The notes under the pieces: generated by a model
The model's input: only the letters and a program-made list of their open reading frames with translations
Told to the model about the DNA's origin: nothing
Databases searched by the model: none
Source: Pseudomonas sp. TH31
Lineage (GTDB): Bacteria > Pseudomonadota > Gammaproteobacteria > Pseudomonadales > Pseudomonadaceae
Direction: 5' to 3'
NCBI RefSeq assembly: GCF_016650815.1
Contig: NZ_JAEKEZ010000001.1
Span: 1-64,000 of the forward strand
DNA length: 64,000 nt
Translations under genes and position numbers: made by a program
Shown here: positions 47,781 through 58,409 of the stretch, one piece after another
How the letters are laid out: each line of letters opens with the position of its first letter
Position numbering within the stretch: the stretch's first letter is position 1

Positions 47781-50204
47781 ATGCCCGCAGTGATGCCTTG
47801 CAGTACGCGTCTGGCTTCTTCCAGGCTACGCCCGTTGTTGCGCTTGAGCCTGTTGTTGAGTTTGAGTGCCTGCCCGTTGTTCATCACGGCCGGTTGGGCC
47901 GACGACGTGTCACGGCGCAGTTATCAGGTGCCGGCCGGCAGCCTCAGCGCAGCGCTGACTCGTTTCGCCGGGCTGTCCGGGGTCAATCTGTCAGTGGATC
48001 CGGCGCTCGTCAGTGGTCGCACCAGTCCTGGTCTTTCCGGGGACTTCGCGGTCGAAGAGGGTTTTGCCCGACTGTTGCAAGGTTCCGGTCTGCAACTTCA
48101 GTCGGTGGGTGAGCAAGCCTACATCCTGACGCCAGCACCAGAAAGCGGCAGCCTGCAACTGGCGCCGACCTCGATACTCGGTGCCACGGGCGGGACGGAA
48201 GGCGAAGTGTATGCCGGCGGCCAAGTCGCGCGCCGTGGGTCGCAAGGCTTGCTGGGCTCCAAAGATTTCATGGAAACGCCGTTCAGCATGACCACCTACA
48301 CCAGCGAGACGGTCAAAAACCAGCAGGCTCGTACCTTGGGCGATCTGGTCGCCAGTGATCCCTCGGTTCGCGCGACCAACCCGGCAGGTGGCCGCTATGA
48401 GCAGTTCACCATCCGCGGGCTCAGCCTGTTCAACAGCGATGTCGCCTACAACGGCCTCTACGGCGTCTTGCCGACCTACACGATCGACATGGAGATGGCG
48501 GACCGCGTCGACATCCTCAAAGGCCCGAGCCAGCTCATCAACGGTATCTCGCCGCGGGGCAGCGTCGGTGGCGGGATCAACGTGGTGCCCAAGCGCGCAA
48601 CTGACGCGCCGATCACTTCGTTCACCACCAGTTACGCGTCCAACAACCAGATCGGTGGTGCCGTGGATATCGGCCGGCGCTTTGGTGAAGACGACAAGTT
48701 TGGTATTCGTTTCAACGGCGTGAAGCAGTCCGGTGACACTGAATGGGATCACCAGAGTGTCGACCGCGACATGGCTGTGCTGGGCCTGGATTTTCGCGGT
48801 GAACGCCTGCGGCTCTCGACCGATATCGGGCACACCGAGCGTGATACCAACGCCCCGCAGGAGCGTGTGATCGTCGGCGCTAACGCACAGGTTCCCCATG
48901 CCAGCGAAGTGCGCAGCAACTATGCACAACCCTGGAGCAAGGCGCGGACCAAGGACACTTTCGGCACGGTGAGCGGCGAGTTCGATGTCAGTGATTCGAT
49001 CATGCTTTATGGCGGTGTGGGCGCGCGTAAAAGCAATCACGACTTTCTCCGTCATGCCGTTTCGGTTACCAACGATGCGGGTGATTTCAGTGTTCAACCC
49101 CGTGACTTTACCCGTGACGAAAATGTCCGGACGGCCAACGTGGGCGTGCGCAACTGGTTCCATACCGGCCCGGTGAGTCATGAAGTCAACCTGGCGGCCA
49201 ACTACTTCTACATGGACTTCGAAAATGGCGGCGCCCGTTATGCCTCGTCGCCCAGCAACCTCTACGACCCGGTGGAAACCCCAACGCCTGACATCGCCAC
49301 CCGACAGGATTCGAAGGTCTACACCGAGAACCGCTTTAGCGGCGTGGCGTTGTCCGACACCTTGGGTTTCTTCGATGACCGCGTGCTGCTGACCCTCGGC
49401 GCCCGCTGGCAGCGGGTGAAGGTTGACGACTGGACGGATAATGTCAAAGGCGACACGGCCTACGATGAGGAAAAGGTTTCGCCATCGGGCGGCATCCTGT
49501 TCAAGGCTACCGACAAGCTGTCGCTGTACGCCAACTACATGGAAGGCCTGAGCCAGGGCAAGATCGCGCCGTCGACCTCGGTGAACGAGGACGAGATCTT
49601 CCCGCCATTCATCAGCCGGCAGGTCGAGGTGGGTGCCAAGTATGACGCGGGTCCGTTCGCGGTCACGGCGGCGGTGTTCCGGATCAAGCAGCCGGCCTAC
49701 GAGACCAACGCCACGACGCGGGTCTTCGGCCCGAACGGCAAGCGCGAAAACACCGGTGTGGAAGTCAGCATGTTCGGCGAACCGCTCGACGGTTTCCGCT
49801 TGCTCGGCGGGGTCATGTACATCGACAGTGAGTTGAAAAACACCACCAACGGCACTTTTGATGGCAACCGCGCGCCTGCCACGCCGAAATACAACGTCAA
49901 CCTGGGCGCCGAGTATGATGTGCGCTCCGTGCAGGGCCTGACCCTGACCAGCCGCGCCATCTATTCCAGCTCGCAGTATCTGGACCAGTCCAACGTCAAG
50001 GAAATCGACGCCTGGACGCGTATGGATGTCGGCGCTCGCTACGCGTTCAAGGTCGATGATAAGAACATTACCCTGCGCGGCAACATCGAAAACGTAGCGA
50101 ACAAGCGCTACTGGAGTTCGGCCGGCGCCTCGGATGACAGCGAGCCTGGCTTGACGCTCTCGACCCCACGAACCTACCTCCTTTCGGCGACTGTCGATTT
50201 CTGA
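47781..50204 (+). CDS. acr: TonB-dependent ferric-siderophore receptor/transducer (achromobactin receptor type)
   Basis: 807 residues. A signal peptide is cut after GWA (about residue 40). It is followed by an STN signalling domain (about 45-110: YQVPAGSLSAALTRFAGLSG), a TonB-box-like stretch near 130, a plug (SMTTYTSETVKNQQARTLGD, YEQFTIRGLSLF) and a 22-strand barrel ending in the aromatic F of SATVDF. The STN domain marks it as a transducer that talks to FecR. Its position before the acs genes makes ferric achromobactin the likely ligand. AGAGAGA precedes the ATG; 67 bases separate it from fecR. Confidence 0.9.
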   Translation: MPAVMPCSTRLASSRLRPLLRLSLLLSLSACPLFITAGWADDVSRRSYQVPAGSLSAALTRFAGLSGVNLSVDPALVSGRTSPGLSGDFAVEEGFARLLQGSGLQLQSVGEQAYILTPAPESGSLQLAPTSILGATGGTEGEVYAGGQVARRGSQGLLGSKDFMETPFSMTTYTSETVKNQQARTLGDLVASDPSVRATNPAGGRYEQFTIRGLSLFNSDVAYNGLYGVLPTYTIDMEMADRVDILKGPSQLINGISPRGSVGGGINVVPKRATDAPITSFTTSYASNNQIGGAVDIGRRFGEDDKFGIRFNGVKQSGDTEWDHQSVDRDMAVLGLDFRGERLRLSTDIGHTERDTNAPQERVIVGANAQVPHASEVRSNYAQPWSKARTKDTFGTVSGEFDVSDSIMLYGGVGARKSNHDFLRHAVSVTNDAGDFSVQPRDFTRDENVRTANVGVRNWFHTGPVSHEVNLAANYFYMDFENGGARYASSPSNLYDPVETPTPDIATRQDSKVYTENRFSGVALSDTLGFFDDRVLLTLGARWQRVKVDDWTDNVKGDTAYDEEKVSPSGGILFKATDKLSLYANYMEGLSQGKIAPSTSVNEDEIFPPFISRQVEVGAKYDAGPFAVTAAVFRIKQPAYETNATTRVFGPNGKRENTGVEVSMFGEPLDGFRLLGGVMYIDSELKNTTNGTFDGNRAPATPKYNVNLGAEYDVRSVQGLTLTSRAIYSSSQYLDQSNVKEIDAWTRMDVGARYAFKVDDKNITLRGNIENVANKRYWSSAGASDDSEPGLTLSTPRTYLLSATVDF

Positions 50205-50556
50205 ATCGATTCAACGTGCGTTGCGCCACAGGGAAGGGCGCCGCCGTGTTGTTTCTTCAGCTCAATACTGTAGAGGAAGAATCCATGCCCATCATGAACG
50301 ATCGCGATACTGACCTATAAGTTAATACCTGTTCGAAGGTACTAGAAAAGTTGTCAGTTTTATAACAAAAGCATGGCCGGATAATGGCACTGATAATCTT
50401 ATGATCAAGTTTTAATAACTTGTGATGGAGTGTGCGTGAACGGTTTTAATGACCGATTATCAAGTTGTGTAAATATTCCGAAAAGTCCAAGCGAACAGTT
50501 GCGCCATTTTGTAAATGGGAATAGTTTTCATGTCGAAACTTATCGAGGGTAGACCG
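50205..50556. other. Leader region between the receptor gene and acsF (352 bases)
   Basis: This is AT-rich compared with its surroundings and probably holds the promoter of the biosynthetic operon. A GATAAT-rich stretch with TGATAATCTTATGATCA (about 50390-50406) is weakly Fur-box-like. An 11-codon frame MPIMNDRDTDL (50285-50320) has GAGGAAG before it and could be a leader or a relic. No longer gene is supported. Confidence 0.45.
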
Positions 50557-51932
50557 ATGTTGAATGATGGCGTATTGCACTCTAATCCATTGCAAAAAAC
50601 CAATGCCGACTATCTGGCTCGACAAAGCAAGTTCGAATCCAATGTGCGCAGTTATCCTCGCAAGTTACCGTTGGCTATTGCCAAGGCGCACGGGGTTTGG
50701 GTCACCGACGTCGAAGGCAATACATACCTCGACTGCCTGGCCGGTGCCGGCACGTTGGCCCTGGGGCACAACCACCCGGCCATCATGGCCAGCCTCGACA
50801 GTTTCCTGACCTCAGGCCTGCCAATGCATACCCTGGACCTGACCACCGTGGTCAAGGACGCTTTCAGCGAAACCCTGCTTAGCCTGTTGCCGAACCAGGG
50901 CCGTGATTACTGCCTGCAATTTTGCGGGCCGTCAGGGGCCGATGCGGTGGAAGCGGCGCTGAAGCTGGCCAAGACCTACACCGGTCGCAGCAACGTCATC
51001 AGTTTCTCCGGTGCCTACCACGGCATGACCCATGGTGCCCTGGCCCTGACCGGCAACACCGGACCAAAAATGCCATCGCCAGCCTGATGCCCGGTGTGCA
51101 GTTCATGCCGTTCCCCCATGAATACCGTTGCCCGCTAGGCATTGGCGGTGAGGCCGGGGTCGAGGCCTTGACCCATTATTTCACCCAGTTCATTGAAGAC
51201 GTCGAAAGCGGCGTGTCACTGCCCGCGGCGGTAATCCTTGAGGCGGTGCAGGGTGAGGGCGGGGTCAACTGTGCCCCGGCGAGCTGGCTGCGGGCGATCC
51301 GCGAGGTGACACGCAAATACGGCATTCTGTTGATCCTCGACGAAGTGCAGACCGGTTTCGCCCGTACCGGCAAGATGTTTGCCTTTGAGCATGCCGAGAT
51401 CGAGCCGGACCTGATCGTCATGTCCAAGGCAGTCGGTGGCGGTTTGCCGATGGCGGTGCTGGGCATCCGTCGTGAGTTCGACGTCTGGGAGCCCGGCAAC
51501 CACGCCGGCACTTTCCGCGGCAACCAGATGGCCATGGCCACCGGGCTGGCCACGTTGCAGGTGCTGCAACAGCAAAACCTCGCCGGCCAGGCCGAACGCC
51601 GTGGCCAGTGGCTCAAGGACCGACTGGTCGAGTTGCAGGCGCATTATCCGGCCCTCGGCCAGGTGCGCGGACGTGGCCTGATGCTGGGCATCGAGATCGT
51701 CGACGAGCGCCAGCCGGCTGACCGCCACGGGCATTTCCCGATGGACCCGGCGCTGGCCGTGGCCATCCAGCAACAATGCTTCAAGCAAGGCCTGTTGCTG
51801 GAACGCGGCGGGCGTCAGGGCAATGTCATCCGCTTGTTGCCGCCGTTGATTATCGACGAGGAACAGTGCCGGCAAGTTATTCAGCGTTTTGATAATGCCG
51901 TGGCAGCCGCTTTAGTGCAATTGCGCGCTTGA
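50557..51932 (+). pseudogene. acsF: Diaminobutyrate--2-oxoglutarate aminotransferase, frameshifted in this sequence
   Basis: Repaired length about 458 residues, as in class III aminotransferases that make L-2,4-diaminobutyrate, the central amine of achromobactin. The break is the A run 51066-51070; one more A gives [19 protein letters not shown] and a full protein. The PLP lysine is in [13 protein letters not shown], and [20 protein letters not shown] and [19 protein letters not shown] are family motifs. ATG at 50557 has GAGGGT seven bases upstream; in-frame ATGs at 50515 and 50530 are weaker. First gene of the biosynthetic operon. Confidence 0.9.
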
Positions 51933-52134
51933 ATGAACCCATTGAAGTTACGTTAAAAGTCCTCCGGGTTGCAGGTTTATGTCAGTAACTTCGACAGTCA
52001 TTTGATTATTTAAAAGGTTCAGCGAAGTGATGTCATTACCTGGGGTTTTGTCGCCCGATAAATCGGTCAGCCAGCAACTAACTTTTTCGCGATATAACGA
52101 ATTCAGTGACCTCACGGGCTACTGTGGAGCACCC

Positions 52135-53916
52135 ATGAATCATCCAGATCGCAGTGTTTTACCGAGTAGGGTCAGTGAGTTGGCGACGTCGCACGCGTTG
52201 CTTAATTGTTTGATCAAAGAGTTCGCCTTGCCGGAAAACTGCCTCAGTTACAGTTGGCCGGCGCAGATGCAAGGCATCGCCCCGGGCAGTTACCTTGAGG
52301 GCCTGGAATGGAAGGGTATTCCCCTGACCATCAAATTGCCCAACCAGCAGCAGTTCTTTGTAATGGTCGACCGTCGTGATGGTCTCGGCAGCCACCGCTA
52401 TCTGTCGGACGTTTATGCCCGGCACGGTGAAGGCGACTGGTCGAGCCTCAGGTTTGCCGAGTTCGTCGAGCAGTTGCTCGCGGCTTGCGAACACATGACC
52501 CGCGCCAGCAACGACGAGTTGCTCGATCAGGTGCTGCAAAGCCAGTTACTGACTGCCGCCATCGTCGGCCACAACACCCCGATGGACGCGGACCCGCTCA
52601 GCGGTTACCTGGCGAGCGAGCAGGGCTTGTGGTTTGGTCACCCGAACCACCCGGCACCCAAGGCGCGGCTGTGGCCTGCGCATCTGGCCCAGGAAACCTA
52701 TGCCCCGGAATTCCAGGCGCGCACCGCGCTGCATCTGTTCGAAGTGCCGCTGGAAGGCTTGAGCGTCGGCGCCAACGGCTTGAGCAAAGCCCAGGTACTG
52801 GCCGGGTTTGCCAATCAGGCGCAGGCCCGGCCAGGGCATGCGGTGATCTGCATGCACCCGGTGCAGGCGCAGTTGTTCATGCAGGACGGCCGGGTGCAGC
52901 GTCTGCTCAAATCCGCCGCCATCGTCGACCTTGGCGCGACGGGTTTGATGGCCAACCCCACGGCGTCGATCCGCACCTGGTACATCGAGGGCCATGAGTT
53001 TTTCATCAAGGGCTCGCTGAACGTGCGCATCACCAATTGCGTGCGCAAGAACGCCTGGTACGAATTGGAAAGTGCGCTGATGATCGACCGCATTTTTCGC
53101 AACCTGCAACTGACCCAGCCCGAGACCCTCGGCGGGTTGTCGGTGGTAGCCGAGCCGGGCCTGTTGAGCTGGGCTCCGCCGCAGGCCAGCGAAGCCGATA
53201 GCCACTGGTTCCGCGAACAGACCGGGGCGATCCTGCGGGAGAACTTCTGCCTCGACACCGGCACCGACTGCAGCATCATGGCCGGCACGCTGTTCGCCCG
53301 AGGCCTGCATCTGCGACCCTTGGTCCATGAGTTCCTGACCCGTTTCAACGGTGACGACATCCACGATCAACAGCTGTTGAGCTGGTTCGATGACTATCAA
53401 GCGCTGTTGCTGCGACCGGTGCTGGCGCTGTTCTTCAACCACGGCATCGTCATGGAACCGCACCTGCAAAACAGTGTGTTGGTGCATGACAACGGTCGCC
53501 CGCAACGCTTGCTGCTGCGGGATTTCGAAGGGGTAAAACTGACCGGGGAACTGGGTGCTTCGCGGATCGACGCCGATGCCCATCCCCGGGTCCGTGAGTC
53601 GCTGCTCTATTCCCGTCAGCAGGGCTGGAACCGCATCGTCTACTGCCTGTTCGTCAACAACCTGTCCGAGGCGGTGCTGGCCCTGAGTTGGGAGCGTCCG
53701 CACCTGGCGCCGTTGATGTGGCAACGGGTCGAGCGGCAGTTGATCAGCATCCGCGCCGAATTGACCCGTGCTGCGCCAGAGCTGGATGCGCTGATTGCCG
53801 GTCAGCCGATTGCCTGCAAAACCAACCTGAAAGTTCGCCTGGCGGCCAAGGCTGATCGCCAGGCCGGCTACGTCACTTTGATGTCCCCGTGGGGCAAGGA
53901 GACCAAGCATGGATAA
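52135..53916 (+). CDS. acsD: NIS siderophore synthetase AcsD
   Basis: 593 residues of the IucA/IucC family, which adenylates citrate-type carboxylates and joins them to amines or alcohols. In the published achromobactin pathway AcsD condenses citrate with L-serine. The ATP-site motif GHPNHPAPKARLW, CMHPVQAQLF and the C-terminal NHGIVMEPHLQNSVLVHD with LLLRDFEG are present. I chose ATG 52135 because GGAG lies six bases before it; a frame open from GTG 52027 would add 36 residues. Overlaps acsE by eight bases. Confidence 0.92.
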   Translation: MNHPDRSVLPSRVSELATSHALLNCLIKEFALPENCLSYSWPAQMQGIAPGSYLEGLEWKGIPLTIKLPNQQQFFVMVDRRDGLGSHRYLSDVYARHGEGDWSSLRFAEFVEQLLAACEHMTRASNDELLDQVLQSQLLTAAIVGHNTPMDADPLSGYLASEQGLWFGHPNHPAPKARLWPAHLAQETYAPEFQARTALHLFEVPLEGLSVGANGLSKAQVLAGFANQAQARPGHAVICMHPVQAQLFMQDGRVQRLLKSAAIVDLGATGLMANPTASIRTWYIEGHEFFIKGSLNVRITNCVRKNAWYELESALMIDRIFRNLQLTQPETLGGLSVVAEPGLLSWAPPQASEADSHWFREQTGAILRENFCLDTGTDCSIMAGTLFARGLHLRPLVHEFLTRFNGDDIHDQQLLSWFDDYQALLLRPVLALFFNHGIVMEPHLQNSVLVHDNGRPQRLLLRDFEGVKLTGELGASRIDADAHPRVRESLLYSRQQGWNRIVYCLFVNNLSEAVLALSWERPHLAPLMWQRVERQLISIRAELTRAAPELDALIAGQPIACKTNLKVRLAAKADRQAGYVTLMSPWGKETKHG

Positions 53917-55119
53917 GTTGCCCGCAACGGTGCTGGCCGCCATCGACGACGCCCGAACGCAACACACAGACCCACTGGCCCTCTTCATCTACGACCTGGA
54001 CGCGTTGAAACAGCACGTCACCCAGGTGATGGCTGCCCTGCCCAAAGGCGTGGAGTTGTACTACGCGATCAAGGCCAACAGCGAGCCGCAAATCCTCGCT
54101 ACCGTGGCGCCGTTGGTTCACGGTTTCGAGATTTCCTCGGGCGGTGAGATTGACCGCCTCCAGGCGTGCCCGACGCGCAAACCGTTCATCTTCTCCGGCC
54201 CCGGCAAACTGGATTCCGATCTGCGTTCGGCGCTGGAAAACCAGGTCGAAGCGATTCATATCGAAAGCCTGAACGAAATCGTCCGCCTGCAACGGCTGGC
54301 GCTGGAAGCGGGGCGCGTGCAGGACGTGTTGCTGCGGATCAACCCGCAACTGCCGTCGCCGCTGTCGAGCAAACTGGCGATGGCCGGCACCGCCACGCCG
54401 TTCGGGATCGACGAGTCAGAGCTGGCCGGGCGGTGAACTGGGTCGATAACGCCAGCCACCTGCGGCTCAAGGGTTTCCATGTGCATGCGATGTCCCATCA
54501 GTCGCTGGTGGAACGCCACGAACAACTGCTCGACCTGTACCTGGAGCGCTGGCCGCAATGGAAGGCGTTGTCGGCCGATCCTGCCGCGATCACCCACCTC
54601 AATGTCGGCGGCGGCATCGGCGTGAATTACCTCGGCCCGCAGCAGTTCGATTGGCAGCGCTTGTGTGCGCATCTGGGAGAATCCCTGGCGGCATGTGCCG
54701 ATGCGCCGATCGTGCGCTTTGAGCCCGGTCGTTTCATCAGCGCTTATTGCGGCTACTACGCCATCGAAGTGCTGGACAGCAAAACCAGTCACGGCAAGCA
54801 CTTCCTGGTCTGTCGCGGTGGCACCCATCAGTTCCGCCTGCCGGTGGCCCAGGGGCACGATCACCCGGTCATTCACCTGCCCAGGCTCCACGCAATACCG
54901 GGCGCGAAAGAACAGAACTGGACGGTGGTTGGGCAACTCTGTACGCCCAAGGATGTGCTGAGTCGCGATTGCCCGCTGAGCGGCGTAGAAGTCGGCGACA
55001 TGCTGGTACTGCCGCTGGCCGGGGCGTACGGCTACAACATCTCCCACGCCGATTTCCTCTGCCATCCGCGACCGCCGCAGCTATTCGTACAAGCTGCAGG
55101 AGCCGAATCTTGGGTTTGA
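53909..55119 (+). pseudogene. acsE: PLP-dependent decarboxylase AcsE, frameshifted in this sequence
   Basis: Repaired length about 403 residues, of the ornithine/diaminopimelate decarboxylase fold III family. In achromobactin synthesis AcsE is thought to decarboxylate the seryl citrate ester to the ethanolamine form. The break is at the G run 54428-54430; one more G gives IDESELAGAVNWVDNASHLR. The PLP lysine is K55 in LYYAIKANSEP. LNVGGGIGVNYLG, RFEPGRFISAYCGYY and CTPKDVLSRDCPLSG are further family motifs, the last with a catalytic Cys. It overlaps the yhcA start by ten bases. Confidence 0.9.
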
Positions 55120-56531
55120 CGGTTGCCGTTCCGCGCTGGCTGGTGGTGGTCAATGTGCTGTTGGGCACCCTGACCGTCAGCCTCAGCAACAGCTCGCTCA
55201 ACCCGGCATTGCCGGCGTTCATGAGTGCCTTCGACATCGGGCCGCTGGTGGCGACCTGGATCGTCGCTGCGTTCATGGTGAGCATGGGCATGACCATGCC
55301 GCTCACCAGTTTTCTCAGCCAGCGGGTAGGGCGCAAGCGTCTCTATCTGTGGGGCGTGGCATTGTTTGTCTGCGGCTCGCTGATGGGCGCTTTCGCCAAC
55401 TCCATTGCGTTGGTGATTACTGCTCGTGTGGTGCAAGGCATTGCCAGCGGGCTGATGATCCCGTTGTCGCTGGCGATCATTTTCTCGGTGTACGCCAAGG
55501 GCGAGCGCGGCCGGGTGACTGGCTTGTGGGGCGCGGCGGTGATGCTGGCGCCGGCGTTGGGCCCGTTGTGCGGCAGCCTGATGCTGGAGTGGTTCGACTG
55601 GCGTTCGCTGTTCCTGATGAACGTGCCGGTCGGCATCGTGGCGTTGATTCTCGGCGTGGCTGTGCTGCCGGTGTCTGAAGCCTGCGAACGCAAACCGTTT
55701 GACCTGGTGGGTTATCTGCTGATTGCGGCAGGTATGGGTTTGTTGATGGTTGCAGTAGGTCGACTGCGCCATGCCGAAGCCCTGACCGACCCGTTCAACC
55801 TCGGCATGTTGCTGGCGGCGATTCTGTGCCTGTTCGCGTTTGTGCGACTGGAACTGAAGCGGACGTCGCCACTGCTCAATCTGCGGATTTTCGCCCTGCG
55901 CGGTTATCGCTTGAGCGTGATCATCGCGGTGGTGCAGTCGGTCGGCATGTTCGAGTGCCTGGTGTTGCTGCCGCTGCTGGTGCAGGTGGTGATGGGCTAC
56001 AGCGCGATCTGGACCGGTTTGTCCCTGCTGTGCACGGCGGCGTTTGCCAGCCTGTTCGGGCACATCGGCGGCAGATGGCTGGATCGGCACGGGCCACGGG
56101 GCGTGGTGCTCTGGGGGCTGCTGCTGACCGGCGCCGCGACGCTCGGCCTGGGGATGCTCGGGGCCGGCACGTCTATCGGTGTGGTGTTTTTCCTGATGAT
56201 GGTTCGCGGTGCCGGGCTCGGTATGTCCTACATCCCCATCACCACCGCCGGGCTCAATGCCTTGCCCGAACCGATGGTCACCCAGGGCGCGGCGATGAAC
56301 AACATTTCCCGCCGCCTCGTCTCGTCACTGGCCATCGTCATCGCCTCGCTCTGGCTCGAGTTTCGTCTGGGGGCCGGGGTTTATTCCGCCGGCAACTCGG
56401 GGGCGATCAGCGAAGTGTTCATGGCCACCGGCGTCTTGGTTCTGCTGGCGCTGCCCTGCGCCTGGCGTTTTCCCGTTCACCTATCCGACGAGCCGGCCGA
56501 GGCATTGCCCTCGGCCCTCGAACCTCGTTAA
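55110..56531 (+). CDS. yhcA: MFS (DHA2-like) transporter, putative achromobactin exporter
   Basis: About 473 residues with 14 hydrophobic segments. It is the MFS gene found inside achromobactin clusters and probably exports the siderophore, although this is inferred from position. Motifs include SLNPALPAFMSAFDIGPLVA, the motif C-like MLAPALGPLCGSLMLEWFDW and ARVVQGIASGLMIPLSLAI. No ATG fits the N-terminus. The TTG at 55110 has CAGGAG eight bases upstream and gives MGLTVAVPRWLVV, the natural beginning of helix 1. It sits 24 bases before acsC. Confidence 0.88.
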   Translation: MGLTVAVPRWLVVVNVLLGTLTVSLSNSSLNPALPAFMSAFDIGPLVATWIVAAFMVSMGMTMPLTSFLSQRVGRKRLYLWGVALFVCGSLMGAFANSIALVITARVVQGIASGLMIPLSLAIIFSVYAKGERGRVTGLWGAAVMLAPALGPLCGSLMLEWFDWRSLFLMNVPVGIVALILGVAVLPVSEACERKPFDLVGYLLIAAGMGLLMVAVGRLRHAEALTDPFNLGMLLAAILCLFAFVRLELKRTSPLLNLRIFALRGYRLSVIIAVVQSVGMFECLVLLPLLVQVVMGYSAIWTGLSLLCTAAFASLFGHIGGRWLDRHGPRGVVLWGLLLTGAATLGLGMLGAGTSIGVVFFLMMVRGAGLGMSYIPITTAGLNALPEPMVTQGAAMNNISRRLVSSLAIVIASLWLEFRLGAGVYSAGNSGAISEVFMATGVLVLLALPCAWRFPVHLSDEPAEALPSALEPR

Positions 56532-56555
56532 TTCTTTAATCGACAAGGCATGACA

Positions 56556-58409
56556 ATGGCGACCTCATCTCAGGCAACACTTCAGGCTCCAGGCGTCTGG
56601 CTGGCCACCGCCGATACCCAACGCTATCAACAAGTGGAACAGCGGGTGGTCGGCCAATTGCTGCAAACCCTGCTCTACGAAAACGTGCTGCCGTACCGCC
56701 ATTCACCGTTGGCGGGCAGCCAATACCGTTTTGTCGTCAGCGGCCTCGATGCCCGGCAACAAGCCGTTGAATATCACTGCAGTGGCTTGCTCAGCGCCAG
56801 TTTCGAACTGATCCGCCTCGACTACGCCAGCCTTGAGCGCGTCGACGCCCAGGGCAAGCACAGCCAACCACGGCTGCATCAAGCGCTGGCCGAACTGCTG
56901 AGCGAGCTTCAAGACAGCCCGCACCTGCCACGTTTCACCCAAGAACTGGAGCAAACCCTGCTCAAGGACCTGCAATCGCGCAGCCAGGGTTATCAGGCCG
57001 AAAAGCCGCCGTATCAACTGGACGTCGATGCACTGGAGCAGCACTTCATGGACGCCCACAGCTACCACCCCTGCTACAAGTCGCGCATCGGTTTTTCGCT
57101 GAAAGACAACGCCCGTTACGGGCCGGAGTTTGCCGCACCGGTGGCCATTGTCTGGCTGGCCGTGGCGAAAACCTGCGGGGCGATGAACATCTCCCGGCAC
57201 CTGGAATTCGACGGGTTTATCCAGCAGGAGTTCGGCCTTCAACGCTGGCAGATGCTGGCTGAAAGCCTCGCCGACCAAGGCCAGTCGCTGGGTGATTACT
57301 GGCTGATGCCGGTACACCCCTGGCAGTGGGAAAACGTCATTGTCCCGGTGTTCTACCCGGAACTGGTCAGCGGTGAGGTGATCCATCTGGGTACCACCGA
57401 GGATCGCTACCAGGCGCAGCAATCGATCCGCACCCTGGCCAACTCCACGGAAAAACAGCGGCCTTACGTCAAGCTCGCGTTGAGCATGACCAACACCTCC
57501 AGCACGCGTATTCTGGCCCGGCACACGGTGATGAACGGCCCGATCATTACCGATTGGCTGCACCAGTTGATCCGCAGCGACAGCACCGCCCGCGACCTGG
57601 GTTTTGTGATTCTCGGCGAGGTGGTCGGCGTCAGCTTCGACTACGACCACCTGCCCGCCACGCGTATGTCCCAGGCCTACGGTACCCTGGGCACGCTATG
57701 GCGAGAAAGCATTCACCAGTACCTGGAAAGCGATGAGCAAGCCGTGCCGTTCAACGGTTTGAGCTCGGTGGACAATCGCTACGGCAGCGGTGAGCAGGCG
57801 CCGTTTATCGATGCCTGGATCAAGCAATACGGCCTGCATGCCTGGACCCGCCAACTGCTGCAAGTCGCGGTGTCGCCGATCATTCACATGCTCTATGCCG
57901 AAGGCATCGGCATGGAGTCCCACGGTCAGAACATCGTCCTGATCGTCAAGCAGGGCTGGCCGCAGCGCATTGCCTTGAAAGACTTCCACGACGGTGTGCG
58001 CTATTCGCCGCAGCACCTCGGGCGCCCCGAGCTGAGCCCGACCCTGGTGCCGCTGCCCGCCAGCCACGCCAAGCTCAACCGCAACTCGTTCATCCTCACC
58101 GACGACGTGGAGGCGGTGCGCGATTTCTCCTGCGATTCGTTCTTCTTCATCGCCATGGCCGAAATGGCGATCTTCCTGCACCAGCACTATCAACTGGCAG
58201 AACTCGAGTTCTGGCAGATGACTGCCGAGGTGATCACCCGCTACCAAACCGAACACCCGCAACACCGCGCGCGCTATGAAGCGTTTGATGTGTTTGCGCC
58301 GTTCTACGAAGTCGAAGAGCTGACCAAGCGTCGCTTGCTGGGCGATGGCGAACGTCGGTTCAAATCGGTGCCCAATCCGCTGCACGCGTTCCGGCCGCAA
58401 TCATGCTGA
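56556..58409 (+). CDS. acsC: NIS siderophore synthetase AcsC
   Basis: 617 residues of the IucA/IucC family, the second of three synthetases. MDAHSYHPCYKSRIGFS is the ATP-site loop, LMPVHPWQWENV the following histidine motif, and AEGIGMESHGQNIVLIVK with IALKDFHDG lies near the C-terminus. In published schemes AcsC belongs to the type that attaches a 2-oxoglutarate-derived unit, but specificity is not readable here. Two ATG codons (56550, 56556) share AAGG; the second has the better spacing. Overlaps acsB by seven bases. Confidence 0.92.
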   Translation: MATSSQATLQAPGVWLATADTQRYQQVEQRVVGQLLQTLLYENVLPYRHSPLAGSQYRFVVSGLDARQQAVEYHCSGLLSASFELIRLDYASLERVDAQGKHSQPRLHQALAELLSELQDSPHLPRFTQELEQTLLKDLQSRSQGYQAEKPPYQLDVDALEQHFMDAHSYHPCYKSRIGFSLKDNARYGPEFAAPVAIVWLAVAKTCGAMNISRHLEFDGFIQQEFGLQRWQMLAESLADQGQSLGDYWLMPVHPWQWENVIVPVFYPELVSGEVIHLGTTEDRYQAQQSIRTLANSTEKQRPYVKLALSMTNTSSTRILARHTVMNGPIITDWLHQLIRSDSTARDLGFVILGEVVGVSFDYDHLPATRMSQAYGTLGTLWRESIHQYLESDEQAVPFNGLSSVDNRYGSGEQAPFIDAWIKQYGLHAWTRQLLQVAVSPIIHMLYAEGIGMESHGQNIVLIVKQGWPQRIALKDFHDGVRYSPQHLGRPELSPTLVPLPASHAKLNRNSFILTDDVEAVRDFSCDSFFFIAMAEMAIFLHQHYQLAELEFWQMTAEVITRYQTEHPQHRARYEAFDVFAPFYEVEELTKRRLLGDGERRFKSVPNPLHAFRPQSC

